Counted from the first letter of the stretch, positions 8,361 to 16,126 are shown. The stretch: DNA of 26,472 nucleotides from an uncultured Faecalibacterium sp. (GCA_900772565.1 CAAHET010000130.1:1-26472), one strand, 5' to 3'. Made by a program: numbers and translations. The notes: generated by a model not told the origin, from the letters alone.

Positions 8361-10940
8361 TTATTTCAGCGCTTCGTCCAGCACCTTCAGCAGGTGCGGG
8401 ATATCCAGCGGCTTTGCGATGTGGCCGTTCATGCCCGCATTCAAGGCGTTCTGCTTATCCTCCTCAAAGGCGTTGGCGGTCATGGCAAAAATGGGGATGC
8501 CCGCTTTGCGGGGGTCGGGCAGGGCGCGGATGCGCCGGGTGGCTTCGTAGCCATCCATCCGGGGCATCTGGATGTCCATCAGGATCAGGTCGTACTGTCC
8601 GGGCGCGGACTGCTCCATCTTTTCCACCGCTTCAACGCCGTCCTCGGCGGTGTCTACAAGGAAGCCTGCTTCCTTCAAGATCTCCATGGCGATCTCCCGG
8701 TTCAGAGCGTTATCCTCCACCAGCAGCAGGCGCTTGCCGTCAAAGCCTGCCTTGGACGGCAGAGCGGACGTCTGCTCCGGCTGCACCCGGAAGGGTTCTG
8801 CCAGCACCTTGCGCAGCTCCGAGAGGAACAGCGGCTTTTCGCAGAAGGCGGTCACACCGGCGGCGCGCGCTTCCTCCTCGATATCCGCCCAGTCGTAGGC
8901 GGTCAGGATGATGATGGGACAGCTGTCCCCGATGACCTTGCGGATCTGCCGCACGATCTCGATGCCGTTCATATCCGGGATGAGCCAGTCGATGATATAC
9001 ACGCTGAAAGCATCGCCCTGCTCCACGGCGTATTTGGTGCGGATGACTGCTTCTTTACCGGAGATGGTCCACTCCGGGCGCATCCCGATCTTGGAAAGCA
9101 TGGTGCTGACACTCAGGCAGGTGTTGGTGTCGTCGTCTGCCACCAGCGCCCGCAGCCCTTCCAGCTGGGGCAGCTGCTTGATCTCCGCCTTCTGCCCGCT
9201 GAGGGGGAAGCAGAGGTTCACGATGAACTCGCTGCCCTTGCCCGGCTCGCTTTCAAGGGTGATGGTGCCGCCCATCAGATCCACGATATTCTTGGTGATG
9301 GAAAGGCCCAGACCCGTGCCCTGAATGCCGCTGACGGTGGAGCTTTCCTCCCGGGTGAACTCCTCAAAGATATGTTTCTGGAACTCTTTGTTGATGCCGA
9401 TGCCGTTATCTTTGATGCGGAACTCGTAGTTGCCGCAGCCCTTGGGCGCACCGGGCTTCTGGGCAATGCGGATGCTCACCATGCCGCCGGTGGGGGTGAA
9501 CTTGATGGCATTGGAAAGGATGTTCAGCAGCACCTGATTCAGCCGCAGCGGGTCGGTGATGATGTCCTCGTCCACCACGTCCATGGTGTCGATGAACAGC
9601 GCCAAGCGCTTGGAGCTGATGTTGGGCTGGATGATGGAGCGCACATCGTGCACGAGATCCGGCAGATGCACCGCCTTTTCCTCGATCTTCACCTTTCCGC
9701 TCTCGATGCGGCTCATGTCCAGCACATCGTTGATGAGGGAAAGCAGGTGCTGGCTGGAAGTAGAGATTTTTTTCAGATAGTCCAGCACCTGTTCCTTATT
9801 ATCAATATGGGTCGCCGCCAGCGAGGTGAAGCCAATGATGGCGTTCATCGGGGTGCGGATATCGTGGCTCATGTTGAACAAGAACTCCCGCTTGGCGCGG
9901 TTTGCCGCTGCCTCGTGCCGGACGGCCTTTTCCAGCTTGCGGTTCTGCTCTTCCAGCTGGGCGTGGTATTTCTGCTCCTGCTCCCGCTTTTGCTGTTCCG
10001 CAGCCTTCATGGAGCGGCGGCGCAGCGTTTGCAGCACTGCCACGAAGATCAGATAAAGGATCAGGGTGGCCAGCAGTGTGCTGCTGGAATTGCGGAACAC
10101 CGATTTTTCGCCGATGTAGATATACAGATCAAAATTCCGTCCGTTGCTGTACATCCCGAAATAGCAGCCGGAATTTGCCCAGTCGCGGGTGTGGGTCAAA
10201 GTATCAGGAGCACCGGCTTTGCGGATGCCCTGCACCAGCGGGCTGTTCGTGGTGTAAAGCCCGATAAGGCTTGGGTCATTTGCGGCGATCACTTTGTTAT
10301 CCTGCACGATAAAGATGGTGCCGCTGATGTTCTGCGGGTAGCCGTCCAGCACGCTCTGGATGGACAGGGCTGCGCCCTCTACAAACTCCGGCGGGGTCAC
10401 CCGGTAAGCCAGCAATATGGCATCCCCTGCTGCGGCGCGGTGGGTGGCAACATCCACTGCCGTTCCGTCTGCCAGCAAGATGCGCTTGAGGTAGGTCTTT
10501 TGCGGGTTTTGCAGCACGTTCCGTGCGGCATTCTCCTGCAGCGATTCGGCAAACTGCGCATAGCCGATATTACCATTTGTATATTCGCACAGTGCTTTTC
10601 CGTTTTCGTCCAGTACGGCAATGCCGGTAATCCAGAGGGATTCCGTTTCTGCCCGGAGGCTTTCGGGGTCGTAAAGGTTCAAAGCGTCATTTTCCGCCAG
10701 CTGCCGCACCGAGACCGCCATCCGGCGCAGCGCCTTTGCGGTGATGGTATCGTTATATTTTTCGAAGCTGGTGGACTGCACCTTTACAAAATTGATGGTG
10801 CGGTCAAAGTATTCCTCGGTAGCGCGCATGGACTCCCGCCCGGAGAAGAGGGCCACTGCCAGCAAAAGCAGCATGCCCATCAGCAGATAGAGCGCCGCCA
10901 CCCGCATACCGGCAGGGAACGTTTTCTTTTTACGGTTCAA
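8361..10940 (-). CDS. Membrane-bound hybrid histidine kinase with two receiver domains
   Basis: An 859-residue sensor kinase. Transmembrane segments at about 12-33 and 286-306 enclose a roughly 250-residue extracytoplasmic sensor, probably Cache-like. A coiled-coil linker (about 310-350) leads to HisKA with the phospho-acceptor H359 (FNMSHDIRTPMN). The HATPase domain has N477, DNGIG (511-515) and GTGLGL (541-546). Receiver 1 (about 596-715) has D651, and receiver 2 (about 736-859) has D789; acidic pockets, switch T and K are present in both. No HPt domain is visible in it. It begins with TTG at 10940, supported by GGAGGT eight bases upstream, and overlaps the end of the solute-binding gene by 11 bases, so translation is probably coupled. 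Its signal is likely linked to that lipoprotein and its output to the cyclic-di-GMP protein of the same operon (inference). Confidence 0.93.
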   Translation of the reverse strand: MNRKKKTFPAGMRVAALYLLMGMLLLLAVALFSGRESMRATEEYFDRTINFVKVQSTSFEKYNDTITAKALRRMAVSVRQLAENDALNLYDPESLRAETESLWITGIAVLDENGKALCEYTNGNIGYAQFAESLQENAARNVLQNPQKTYLKRILLADGTAVDVATHRAAAGDAILLAYRVTPPEFVEGAALSIQSVLDGYPQNISGTIFIVQDNKVIAANDPSLIGLYTTNSPLVQGIRKAGAPDTLTHTRDWANSGCYFGMYSNGRNFDLYIYIGEKSVFRNSSSTLLATLILYLIFVAVLQTLRRRSMKAAEQQKREQEQKYHAQLEEQNRKLEKAVRHEAAANRAKREFLFNMSHDIRTPMNAIIGFTSLAATHIDNKEQVLDYLKKISTSSQHLLSLINDVLDMSRIESGKVKIEEKAVHLPDLVHDVRSIIQPNISSKRLALFIDTMDVVDEDIITDPLRLNQVLLNILSNAIKFTPTGGMVSIRIAQKPGAPKGCGNYEFRIKDNGIGINKEFQKHIFEEFTREESSTVSGIQGTGLGLSITKNIVDLMGGTITLESEPGKGSEFIVNLCFPLSGQKAEIKQLPQLEGLRALVADDDTNTCLSVSTMLSKIGMRPEWTISGKEAVIRTKYAVEQGDAFSVYIIDWLIPDMNGIEIVRQIRKVIGDSCPIIILTAYDWADIEEEARAAGVTAFCEKPLFLSELRKVLAEPFRVQPEQTSALPSKAGFDGKRLLLVEDNALNREIAMEILKEAGFLVDTAEDGVEAVEKMEQSAPGQYDLILMDIQMPRMDGYEATRRIRALPDPRKAGIPIFAMTANAFEEDKQNALNAGMNGHIAKPLDIPHLLKVLDEALK

Positions 10941-11757
10941 GGGCGTCCACCTCCAGATACTTTTCCGGGTCCGGCAGATACCTGCCTACGATCTGCTTCA
11001 TCGTGCCGTCGGCGCGCATGGCGGCAAAGGTCTCGGTCAGCTGTTCATCCAGCCCGCGGGTGTCGTTCAGCGCAAAAGCCACGCCGATGCCGGTGACCAG
11101 CAGCGGCTCTTCCAGAATGCGGAAATCGGCATCGCAATCCTGCATATACTGCAAAATGGCAGTCTCGTGGGCAGCAATGGCATCCACATAGCCGCAGTTC
11201 AGCATAGCGTACTGCACACTGCGGTTCTCGGTGCTCAGCAGCTCACCCAGCTGCGGGATGCGGGGGTCGGTGCCGGCAAGGAAAATCTCCTCCGGCTTGG
11301 TGGTGCTTTGCACCATCATGGTCTTGCCCGCAAGGTCGGCCAGCGTTTCAATGCCGCTGTCGGCATTGACCGCCACCACCTGACGGCTGGTCATATACGG
11401 CCCTGCCCAGCGGTACAGCTGCTCCCGTCCGTCCATGGAAAAGCAGCCCCAGATGCAGTCGATGGCACCGCTTTCCACCAGATTGGTTTTCTGCTCCCAG
11501 TCAATAAGCTCGATCCGCACCGCATACCCCATGCGGGCAAAGGCTTCGGTGGCAATGTCCACATCAATGCCGGTAGGCGTGCTGTCATTGCTCAGGTAGA
11601 TAAAAGGCGGGTAGGAATCGCTGCCCACCGTGAGTTCAGGCAGCGCTGCCGCAGCCTGCGTTTTGCCGCAGGCGGTCAGCCCGGCTGCCGCAGCCGCCGC
11701 GCACACTTTTAAAAAGGTGCGGCGGGATATTTTACAGTTGAATCGCTGTTTTGTCAC
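10930..11757 (-). CDS. Family 3 (amino-acid-type) solute-binding lipoprotein, no transporter partner
   Basis: A 275-residue extracytoplasmic solute-binding protein of the polar-amino-acid type. It has LTVGSDSYPPF near the start of the mature part, then GIDVDIATEAFARMGY and DCIWGCFSMDGREQLYRWAG. The N-terminus combines a twin-arginine-like SRRTFLK (11-17) with a lipobox LTAC, giving lipidated C30. The GTG start at 11757 has GAGGA nine bases upstream. No permease or ATPase gene is nearby. It lies 17 bases after the cyclic-di-GMP gene and overlaps the kinase gene. This suggests a sensory role, presenting bound ligand to the membrane kinase, rather than uptake. Sharing a distant permease remains possible. 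The ligand cannot be told from sequence by eye. Confidence 0.9.
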   Translation of the reverse strand: MTKQRFNCKISRRTFLKVCAAAAAAGLTACGKTQAAAALPELTVGSDSYPPFIYLSNDSTPTGIDVDIATEAFARMGYAVRIELIDWEQKTNLVESGAIDCIWGCFSMDGREQLYRWAGPYMTSRQVVAVNADSGIETLADLAGKTMMVQSTTKPEEIFLAGTDPRIPQLGELLSTENRSVQYAMLNCGYVDAIAAHETAILQYMQDCDADFRILEEPLLVTGIGVAFALNDTRGLDEQLTETFAAMRADGTMKQIVGRYLPDPEKYLEVDALEP

Positions 11758-11774
11758 GCGTATCTATCCTCACA

Positions 11775-13880
11775 TTACCATTGTAAAATGTCCTGTTTCA
11801 GTTCCCCCTGCACATCCAGCAGGCACTGGATCAGCAGCGGATTGAATGCCCCACATTCACCGTTTGTGATCATCTGGACGGCGGTCTCGTGCGGGAAAGC
11901 CTTTTTGTAGCACCGCTCGCTGGTCAGCGCGTCGTACACATCTGCCATGGAGACCAGCTGCGCGCTGATGGGGATATCGTCCTCTTTCAGCCCGTCCGGG
12001 TAGCCCCTGCCGTCCCAGCGCTCGTGGTGCCAGCGGGCGATCTCGTAAGCGGTCTGCAACAGCGGCTGGTCTGCAAAGCTTTCGGTCTTTTGCAGCATCT
12101 CTGCGCCCAGCATACTGTGGGTCTTGATCACCGCAAATTCCTCCGGGGTCAGCCTGCCGGGCTTATTCAGGATGGCTTCGTCAATGCCGATCTTACCAAT
12201 ATCGTGCAGCGCCGACGCCAGCGGGATGTTATCCTGCTGCTCGGGGGTCAGGTCGTAGCGGTTGGTCAGCTCCATCAGCCGGTGCAGCAGCGTCTCGGTG
12301 ATGACGCGGATATGCCGCACATGAGAGCCGGACTCGCCGTTGCGGAACTCCACGATCTGGCTCAGCACGCCCACCAGCACATCGGTGTTCTTTTCGCGGG
12401 CGCGGATCTGGTCGGACACCATCTGCACCAGCCGCCGCTGCTTGGCGTACAGCTTGATGGTGTTGACCACCCGGCGGTAGACGATCTTGGCGTCAAAGGG
12501 GCGGCTGACGTAGTCGCTTGCGCCCAGTTCGTAGGCCTTGCGGATGACTTCTTCCGAGTCGTCGCTGGAGATCATGATCACCGGCACATCCTCGATGGTG
12601 TGGTTGGTGTTCATGGTGCGCAGCACCTCAAAGCCGTCCATGACCGGCATATTGATATCCAGCAGCACCAGCGAGATCTGCCCGGCCTTTTCCTGTAACA
12701 ACTCCAGACACTGTTTGCCGTTCCCGGCCTCTAAAATGCGGTAGTCATCGCCCAGAATGCTGGCCAGCACCATGCGGTTCATCATGGAATCGTCCACCAG
12801 CAGGATGATGGGCTTTTCCTCCAAGACTTCCTCCTGCGCCGCCAACCGGCTGTCCTGTGTATCCACCGCCACCGCGTCCTTGTGGTTCTTGGCCTGATAC
12901 ATTAAAAGGTCTGCCCGGCGCACCACGTTCTCCATGGGGTCGGCAAGGGTCTGCATTGCACCGCCGATGCTCAGCGACAGCCGGAAGTGGGGGTAGCCCG
13001 GCACCACCGTTTGCTGCACGGCATCGCGGATCTGCTCCAGCTTTGTCCTGAAAAAGTCTGCCGGGATGCCGGGCAGCACCAGCAAAAACTCATCGCCGCC
13101 GTAGCGGATCAGCAGATCTGTCTCCCGGATGCAGCTGCGGACAGCCTTTGCAACGGCTTCCAGCGCCATGTCTCCGGCGTGATGGCCGTAGGTATCGTTG
13201 CAGATCTTGAAATCGTCGATATCCATCAGAGCAATGCCCGCCGGGCCAAGGTTATTGCGCACTACTTCCTCGTAATAGCGGCGGTTGAAAGTGCCGGTCA
13301 GGGCGTCCCGGTTCAGCTGTTGCCGGTAGCGATGCTCTTTTTCCATGTTCCGGGCGGTGGTCTGGGCAAACTGCTCCTTTTGCTCTTCCATCTGCCGCAT
13401 CATCCGCAGCAGGTTGCGGTTGGCGGTTTCCAGCGCTTCCTTCTGGCTGCGGCTCTGCTGCTCCAGCTTTTCCCGCAGCTCCACATAGGGGGTGATATCC
13501 GTGACGGTAGCTATGATGTAGCCATTGCCGTGCCATACGATCCTATTGGCGGCACTGGAGACCCAGCGGTAGCCGTTTTTGCCCAGCAGCCGGAAGATGC
13601 TGTCGCCCTCCTGCGCGTAGGATGCACTGTTTTCCGCGTTCCGGTAGCGCAGCCCGGCCACCAGATCGTCCGGGTGCACCAGCGCGGTGTAGCGGTTATC
13701 GAACTTTGCCGCAAACTCTTCCCGCTCCCAGCCCAGTATCTCCAGAAAGCGGTCGCTGATATAAGTGAAAGGATAGCCGTTTTCCGGGTCGTCTGCGCAG
13801 TAGTGCACGCCGCCCGGCATATTCTGTGCATAGCGTTCCAGCTGCAGAAGTTCTTCTGTTATCGCTTCGTTTGTTTCCAT
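11775..13880 (-). CDS. PAS-GGDEF-REC-HD-GYP cyclic-di-GMP turnover protein
   Basis: A 701-residue cytosolic protein from the ATG at 13880. A PAS domain with PAC-like end (about 18-135) is followed by a coiled coil (135-185) and a GGDEF diguanylate cyclase (about 188-340). The GGDEF motif is intact (261-265), with an inhibitory I-site R252-x2-D255 exactly five residues before it. A receiver domain follows (about 357-475, phospho-acceptor D408), then an HD-GYP phosphodiesterase (about 500-690) with H559-D560 and HHERWDGRGYPDG (618-630), so both opposing catalytic sites look complete. An upstream in-frame TTG at 13949 lacks a ribosome binding site, while the ATG has AGGGA upstream. First gene of the operon; the receiver is a plausible phosphorylation target of the kinase two genes on. 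Confidence 0.93.
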   Translation of the reverse strand: METNEAITEELLQLERYAQNMPGGVHYCADDPENGYPFTYISDRFLEILGWEREEFAAKFDNRYTALVHPDDLVAGLRYRNAENSASYAQEGDSIFRLLGKNGYRWVSSAANRIVWHGNGYIIATVTDITPYVELREKLEQQSRSQKEALETANRNLLRMMRQMEEQKEQFAQTTARNMEKEHRYRQQLNRDALTGTFNRRYYEEVVRNNLGPAGIALMDIDDFKICNDTYGHHAGDMALEAVAKAVRSCIRETDLLIRYGGDEFLLVLPGIPADFFRTKLEQIRDAVQQTVVPGYPHFRLSLSIGGAMQTLADPMENVVRRADLLMYQAKNHKDAVAVDTQDSRLAAQEEVLEEKPIILLVDDSMMNRMVLASILGDDYRILEAGNGKQCLELLQEKAGQISLVLLDINMPVMDGFEVLRTMNTNHTIEDVPVIMISSDDSEEVIRKAYELGASDYVSRPFDAKIVYRRVVNTIKLYAKQRRLVQMVSDQIRAREKNTDVLVGVLSQIVEFRNGESGSHVRHIRVITETLLHRLMELTNRYDLTPEQQDNIPLASALHDIGKIGIDEAILNKPGRLTPEEFAVIKTHSMLGAEMLQKTESFADQPLLQTAYEIARWHHERWDGRGYPDGLKEDDIPISAQLVSMADVYDALTSERCYKKAFPHETAVQMITNGECGAFNPLLIQCLLDVQGELKQDILQW

Positions 13881-13989
13881 TTTGTTTTTCCCTGCCTCTT
13901 TCTCCGTGCACCGCGCCTTGGCAGCACGCGGTACCCCCTGTTGCCGCAATATGCAAATTCACCTTCCTGCGCCGCCCCAATTTTGGGCG

Positions 13990-14002
13990 TACTGTAACAG
14001 TA
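13990..14002. promoter_or_regulatory. Perfect 13-bp dyad at the start of the cyclic-di-GMP operon
   Basis: TACTGT-A-ACAGTA, perfectly symmetrical. It lies just downstream of the proposed -10 box, over the predicted transcription start. The position suits a repressor operator. The protein that would bind is not known, and no regulator gene is adjacent. Confidence 0.5.
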
Positions 14003-14004
14003 TA

Positions 14005-14033
14005 ATTTTATCATCAAAACCGCCTAGATGCAA
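14005..14033 (-). promoter_or_regulatory. Probable promoter of the cyclic-di-GMP signalling operon
   Basis: On the minus strand, TTGCAT (14033-14028), 17 bases, then TAAAAT (14010-14005). The -10 box is good and the -35 is only partly conserved. It gives a leader of about 120 bases before the ATG at 13880. The leader (13881-13998) shows no recognised riboswitch. Confidence 0.5.
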
Positions 14034-14120
14034 GCATTTTTTGCCAATACAGAGACAGTTTGTTTTCTGGTAAAACGATTGAAAATAGCCGCCGCGTGCG
14101 TTCTGGGCAGCGTCCTCGCC

Positions 14121-14310
14121 CTCTCCGTCAGTTCGCTTCGCTCACTGCCACCTCTCCCAAAGGGAGAGGCCTTGGCATAGCGGAAAAGTTTGCGGTTTCG
14201 CCAGAGGCTCTCCCTTTGAGGAAAGACTGCCCCCGCTCCGGGGGAAGATGTCGCGCAGCGACAAAAGGGAGAATCTGGCAAAGCCGTCAGGCTTTGACTG
14301 AGAGGGCGAG
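14121..14310. repeat. Dispersed hairpin-rich intergenic repeat, copy B
   Basis: Related to 3601-3828. It contains a hairpin CCTCTCCC-AAA-GGGAGAGG (14151-14169), TTGGCATAGCGGAAAAGTTT (14172-14191), GGTTTCGCCAGAGGCTC (14194-14210, identical to copy A), a GC hairpin CCCCCGCTCCGGGGG (14230-14244) and a hairpin AAAGCC-GTCA-GGCTTT (14280-14295). It lies in the roughly 500-base gene-free stretch between the cyclic-di-GMP operon and the terminator behind the small ORFs. Open frames across it have no ribosome binding sites or recognised domains. Confidence 0.7.
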
Positions 14311-14334
14311 CCCGCTGAAATTATGCTGCGCAGC

Positions 14335-14365
14335 AAAAAAGCCGCCGCACAAAAAGTGCAGCGGC
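14335..14365 (-). terminator. Intrinsic terminator behind the twin small ORFs
   Basis: On the minus strand, a 10-bp GC-rich stem with one G-T/mismatch position (14365-14356 with 14350-14341) and a five-T loop, followed by six T. It closes the enolase/small-ORF unit 17 bases past the second small stop. Confidence 0.9.
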
Positions 14366-14381
14366 TTTGCGGGGTGTCACC

Positions 14382-14462
14382 TCACAGCCAGCGCTCTGCG
14401 ATGATCCACCACATACCGGGCAGATTGATCCGACCCAGCAGATGCTCCAATACGATCAGCAT
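14382..14462 (-). CDS. Small ORF B, 26 residues, unknown function
   Basis: ATG at 14462 with GAAAGGAG six bases upstream, an excellent ribosome binding site; TGA at 14382. The peptide starts MLIVLEHLLGR, contains PGMWWIIAE and ends RWL, so it is hydrophobic with three tryptophans and a few charges. It begins 27 bases after small ORF A, and the terminator follows directly. The arrangement (ribosome site, ORF, ribosome site, ORF, terminator) argues for real translation. Possible roles include a small membrane peptide, a bacteriocin-like or toxin peptide, or a peptide signal. No family is recognised. Confidence 0.5.
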   Translation of the reverse strand: MLIVLEHLLGRINLPGMWWIIAERWL

Positions 14463-14489
14463 GGTATTCTCCTTTCAGACCGTCCGTTT

Positions 14490-14582
14490 TCAGCCGAACA
14501 GTCCCTTTAGCAAAAACAGAAGCAGCTTTGTAAAGCTGCCGCCGCCCAAAAGGCTGAGCAGCGGCCCAAGGCTTTGAAACAT
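14490..14582 (-). CDS. Small ORF A, 30 residues, hydrophobic, unknown function
   Basis: ATG at 14582 with GAAAGGAG ten bases upstream; TGA at 14490. The peptide starts MFQSLGPLLSLLGGG and ends LLKGLFG. It is mostly leucine, phenylalanine and glycine with two lysines, consistent with a short membrane-seeking helix. It starts 118 bases after the enolase stop. The gap (14583-14700) contains an uninterrupted GC hairpin (CCCGGC-TGCT-GCCGGG, about 14612-14627) without a T run and no strong promoter, so it may be carried on the eno transcript. No family is recognised. Confidence 0.5.
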   Translation of the reverse strand: MFQSLGPLLSLLGGGSFTKLLLFLLKGLFG

Positions 14583-14700
14583 GGAAGGTTTGCTCCTTTC
14601 GTTTCATTCCGTCCCGGCTGCTGCCGGGTGCCGGTCTGCCTTGTATACGAACCAGCCCGCCGCAGGATTGCAAATACCATGGTGGTAAATGATGGAAAGC

Positions 14701-15987
14701 TTAAAACGCTTCCATGCCGGGGTAGACGGCGCTTTCGCCCAGCTGCTCCTCAATGCGCAGCAGCTGGTTGTACTTTGCCACACGCTCGGTGCGGCTGGGC
14801 GCACCGGTCTTGATCTGGCAGGTGTTCAGCGCCACAGCCAAGTCCGCAATGGTAGTGTCCTCGGTCTCGCCGGAGCGGTGGGAGCTGATGGCGTTGTAAC
14901 CGGCCTTGTGCGCCATTTTGATGGCCTCCAAGGTCTCGGAGACAGAGCCGATCTGGTTCAGCTTGATCAGGATGGCATTGCCCGCACCCAGCTGAATGCC
15001 CTTTGCCAGACGCTCGGTGTTGGTCACGAACAGATCATCGCCCACCAGCTGCACCTTGCCGCCCAGCTCGCGGGTCATCTGCTGCCAGCCTTCCCAGTCC
15101 TCTTCGTCCAGACCGTCCTCGATGGAGATAATGGGGTACTTTTCCACAAGGCTCTTCCAGTGTGCGATCAGCTCGGCAGAGGTGAACTCGGTGCCCGCCT
15201 TGGGCAGCTTGTAGAAGCCCTTGCCCTTGGGGCTCTTCCACTCGGAAGCGGCGGCATCCATCGCCAGCATAAAGTCCTTGCCCGGCACATATCCCGCCTT
15301 TTCGATGGCTGCCAGAATGGTCTCGATGGTCTCCTCATCGCTGGAAAGGTTGGGTGCAAAGCCGCCCTCGTCGCCCACGGAGGTAGCCAGCCCCTTGGAC
15401 TTCAGGATGGCAGCCAGCGCATGGAACACCTCGGCGCACCAGCGCAGCGCTTCTTTAAAGGAGGTTGCGCCCACCGGCATGATCATGAACTCCTGCGTGT
15501 CCACGGTGTTGGCAGCGTGCGCGCCGCCGTTCAGGATGTTCATCATGGGCACGGGCAGGCGGTTGCCGTTTACGCCGCCCAGAAAACGGTACAGCGGCAT
15601 TTCCAGCGAAGCGGCAGCTGCGCGGCAGGCTGCAATGGACACCGCCAGAATGGCGTTTGCACCCAGATTGGACTTATCCTTGGTGCCGTCGGCTTTGATC
15701 ATGGCGGCATCCACGGCGTAAATGTCGGAAGCATCCATGCCCACCACGGCGTCCGCAATGACCGTGTTGATGTTCTCCACCGCCTTGGTCACGCCCTTGC
15801 CCAGATAGCGGCTCTTGTCGCCGTCCCGCAGCTCCAGCGCCTCAAACTCGCCGGTGGATGCACCGGAAGGGGCGCAGCCGCGCGCCACCGTGCCGTCCGC
15901 CAGCGTGATCTCGGCTTCCACGGTGGGGTTTCCGCGGGAGTCCAGAATCTCGCGGCCTACAACAGATTCAATTTCCAGATAATTCAT
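14701..15987 (-). CDS. eno: Enolase (phosphopyruvate hydratase)
   Basis: A 428-residue, full-length enolase that converts 2-phosphoglycerate to phosphoenolpyruvate in glycolysis. It has the N-terminal EILDSRGNPTVE segment, GGAHAANTVDTQEFMI, the metal-ligand stretches SIEDGLDEEDW and VGDDLFVTN, and the signature LIKLNQIGSVSETLEAI, which contains the catalytic lysine, followed by SHRSGETED. ATG at 15987 is preceded by AGGAGGG at seven bases. It lies upstream of the two small ORFs on the same strand with no clear terminator between them. It is divergent from the MATE gene across a 457-base control region. Confidence 0.98.
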   Translation of the reverse strand: MNYLEIESVVGREILDSRGNPTVEAEITLADGTVARGCAPSGASTGEFEALELRDGDKSRYLGKGVTKAVENINTVIADAVVGMDASDIYAVDAAMIKADGTKDKSNLGANAILAVSIAACRAAAASLEMPLYRFLGGVNGNRLPVPMMNILNGGAHAANTVDTQEFMIMPVGATSFKEALRWCAEVFHALAAILKSKGLATSVGDEGGFAPNLSSDEETIETILAAIEKAGYVPGKDFMLAMDAAASEWKSPKGKGFYKLPKAGTEFTSAELIAHWKSLVEKYPIISIEDGLDEEDWEGWQQMTRELGGKVQLVGDDLFVTNTERLAKGIQLGAGNAILIKLNQIGSVSETLEAIKMAHKAGYNAISSHRSGETEDTTIADLAVALNTCQIKTGAPSRTERVAKYNQLLRIEEQLGESAVYPGMEAF

Positions 15988-16054
15988 CTTGAAACCCTCC
16001 TGAATATCATTTTCTCTCCCATACCGCCCGGGCGGGCAGACGGGGAACTGCTCT

Positions 16055-16085
16055 ATTTAGATAGTTATATATAACTAACTGCCAA
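16055..16085 (-). promoter_or_regulatory. Possible eno promoter with 14-bp palindrome in the spacer
   Basis: AGTTATATATAACT at 16063-16076 is a perfect palindrome. On the minus strand TTGGCA (16085-16080) precedes it. Possible -10 boxes are ATCTAA (17-base spacer) or TAAATA (19-base spacer), and in the second case the dyad is centred in the spacer. AT-rich palindromes arise easily, so this is tentative. Confidence 0.35.
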
Positions 16086-16102
16086 TATCCTACCACGCTT
16101 TG

Positions 16103-16126
16103 CGCCCCGGCGCAAGAGCCGGGGCG
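16103..16126. other. GC-rich hairpin in the eno/MATE divergent region
   Basis: A perfect 9-bp stem CGCCCCGGC / GCCGGGGCG with a six-base loop. No T run follows in either direction, so it is not a standard terminator. Function unknown. The rest of 16127-16290 shows nothing I can assign. Confidence 0.4.

Noticed and set aside
8340..11096. 918-codon open frame on the plus strand
   Set aside because: It lies wholly antisense to the histidine kinase gene. Its composition is His/Gln/Val/Leu-rich with no domain, as expected from the shadow of a GC-rich gene.
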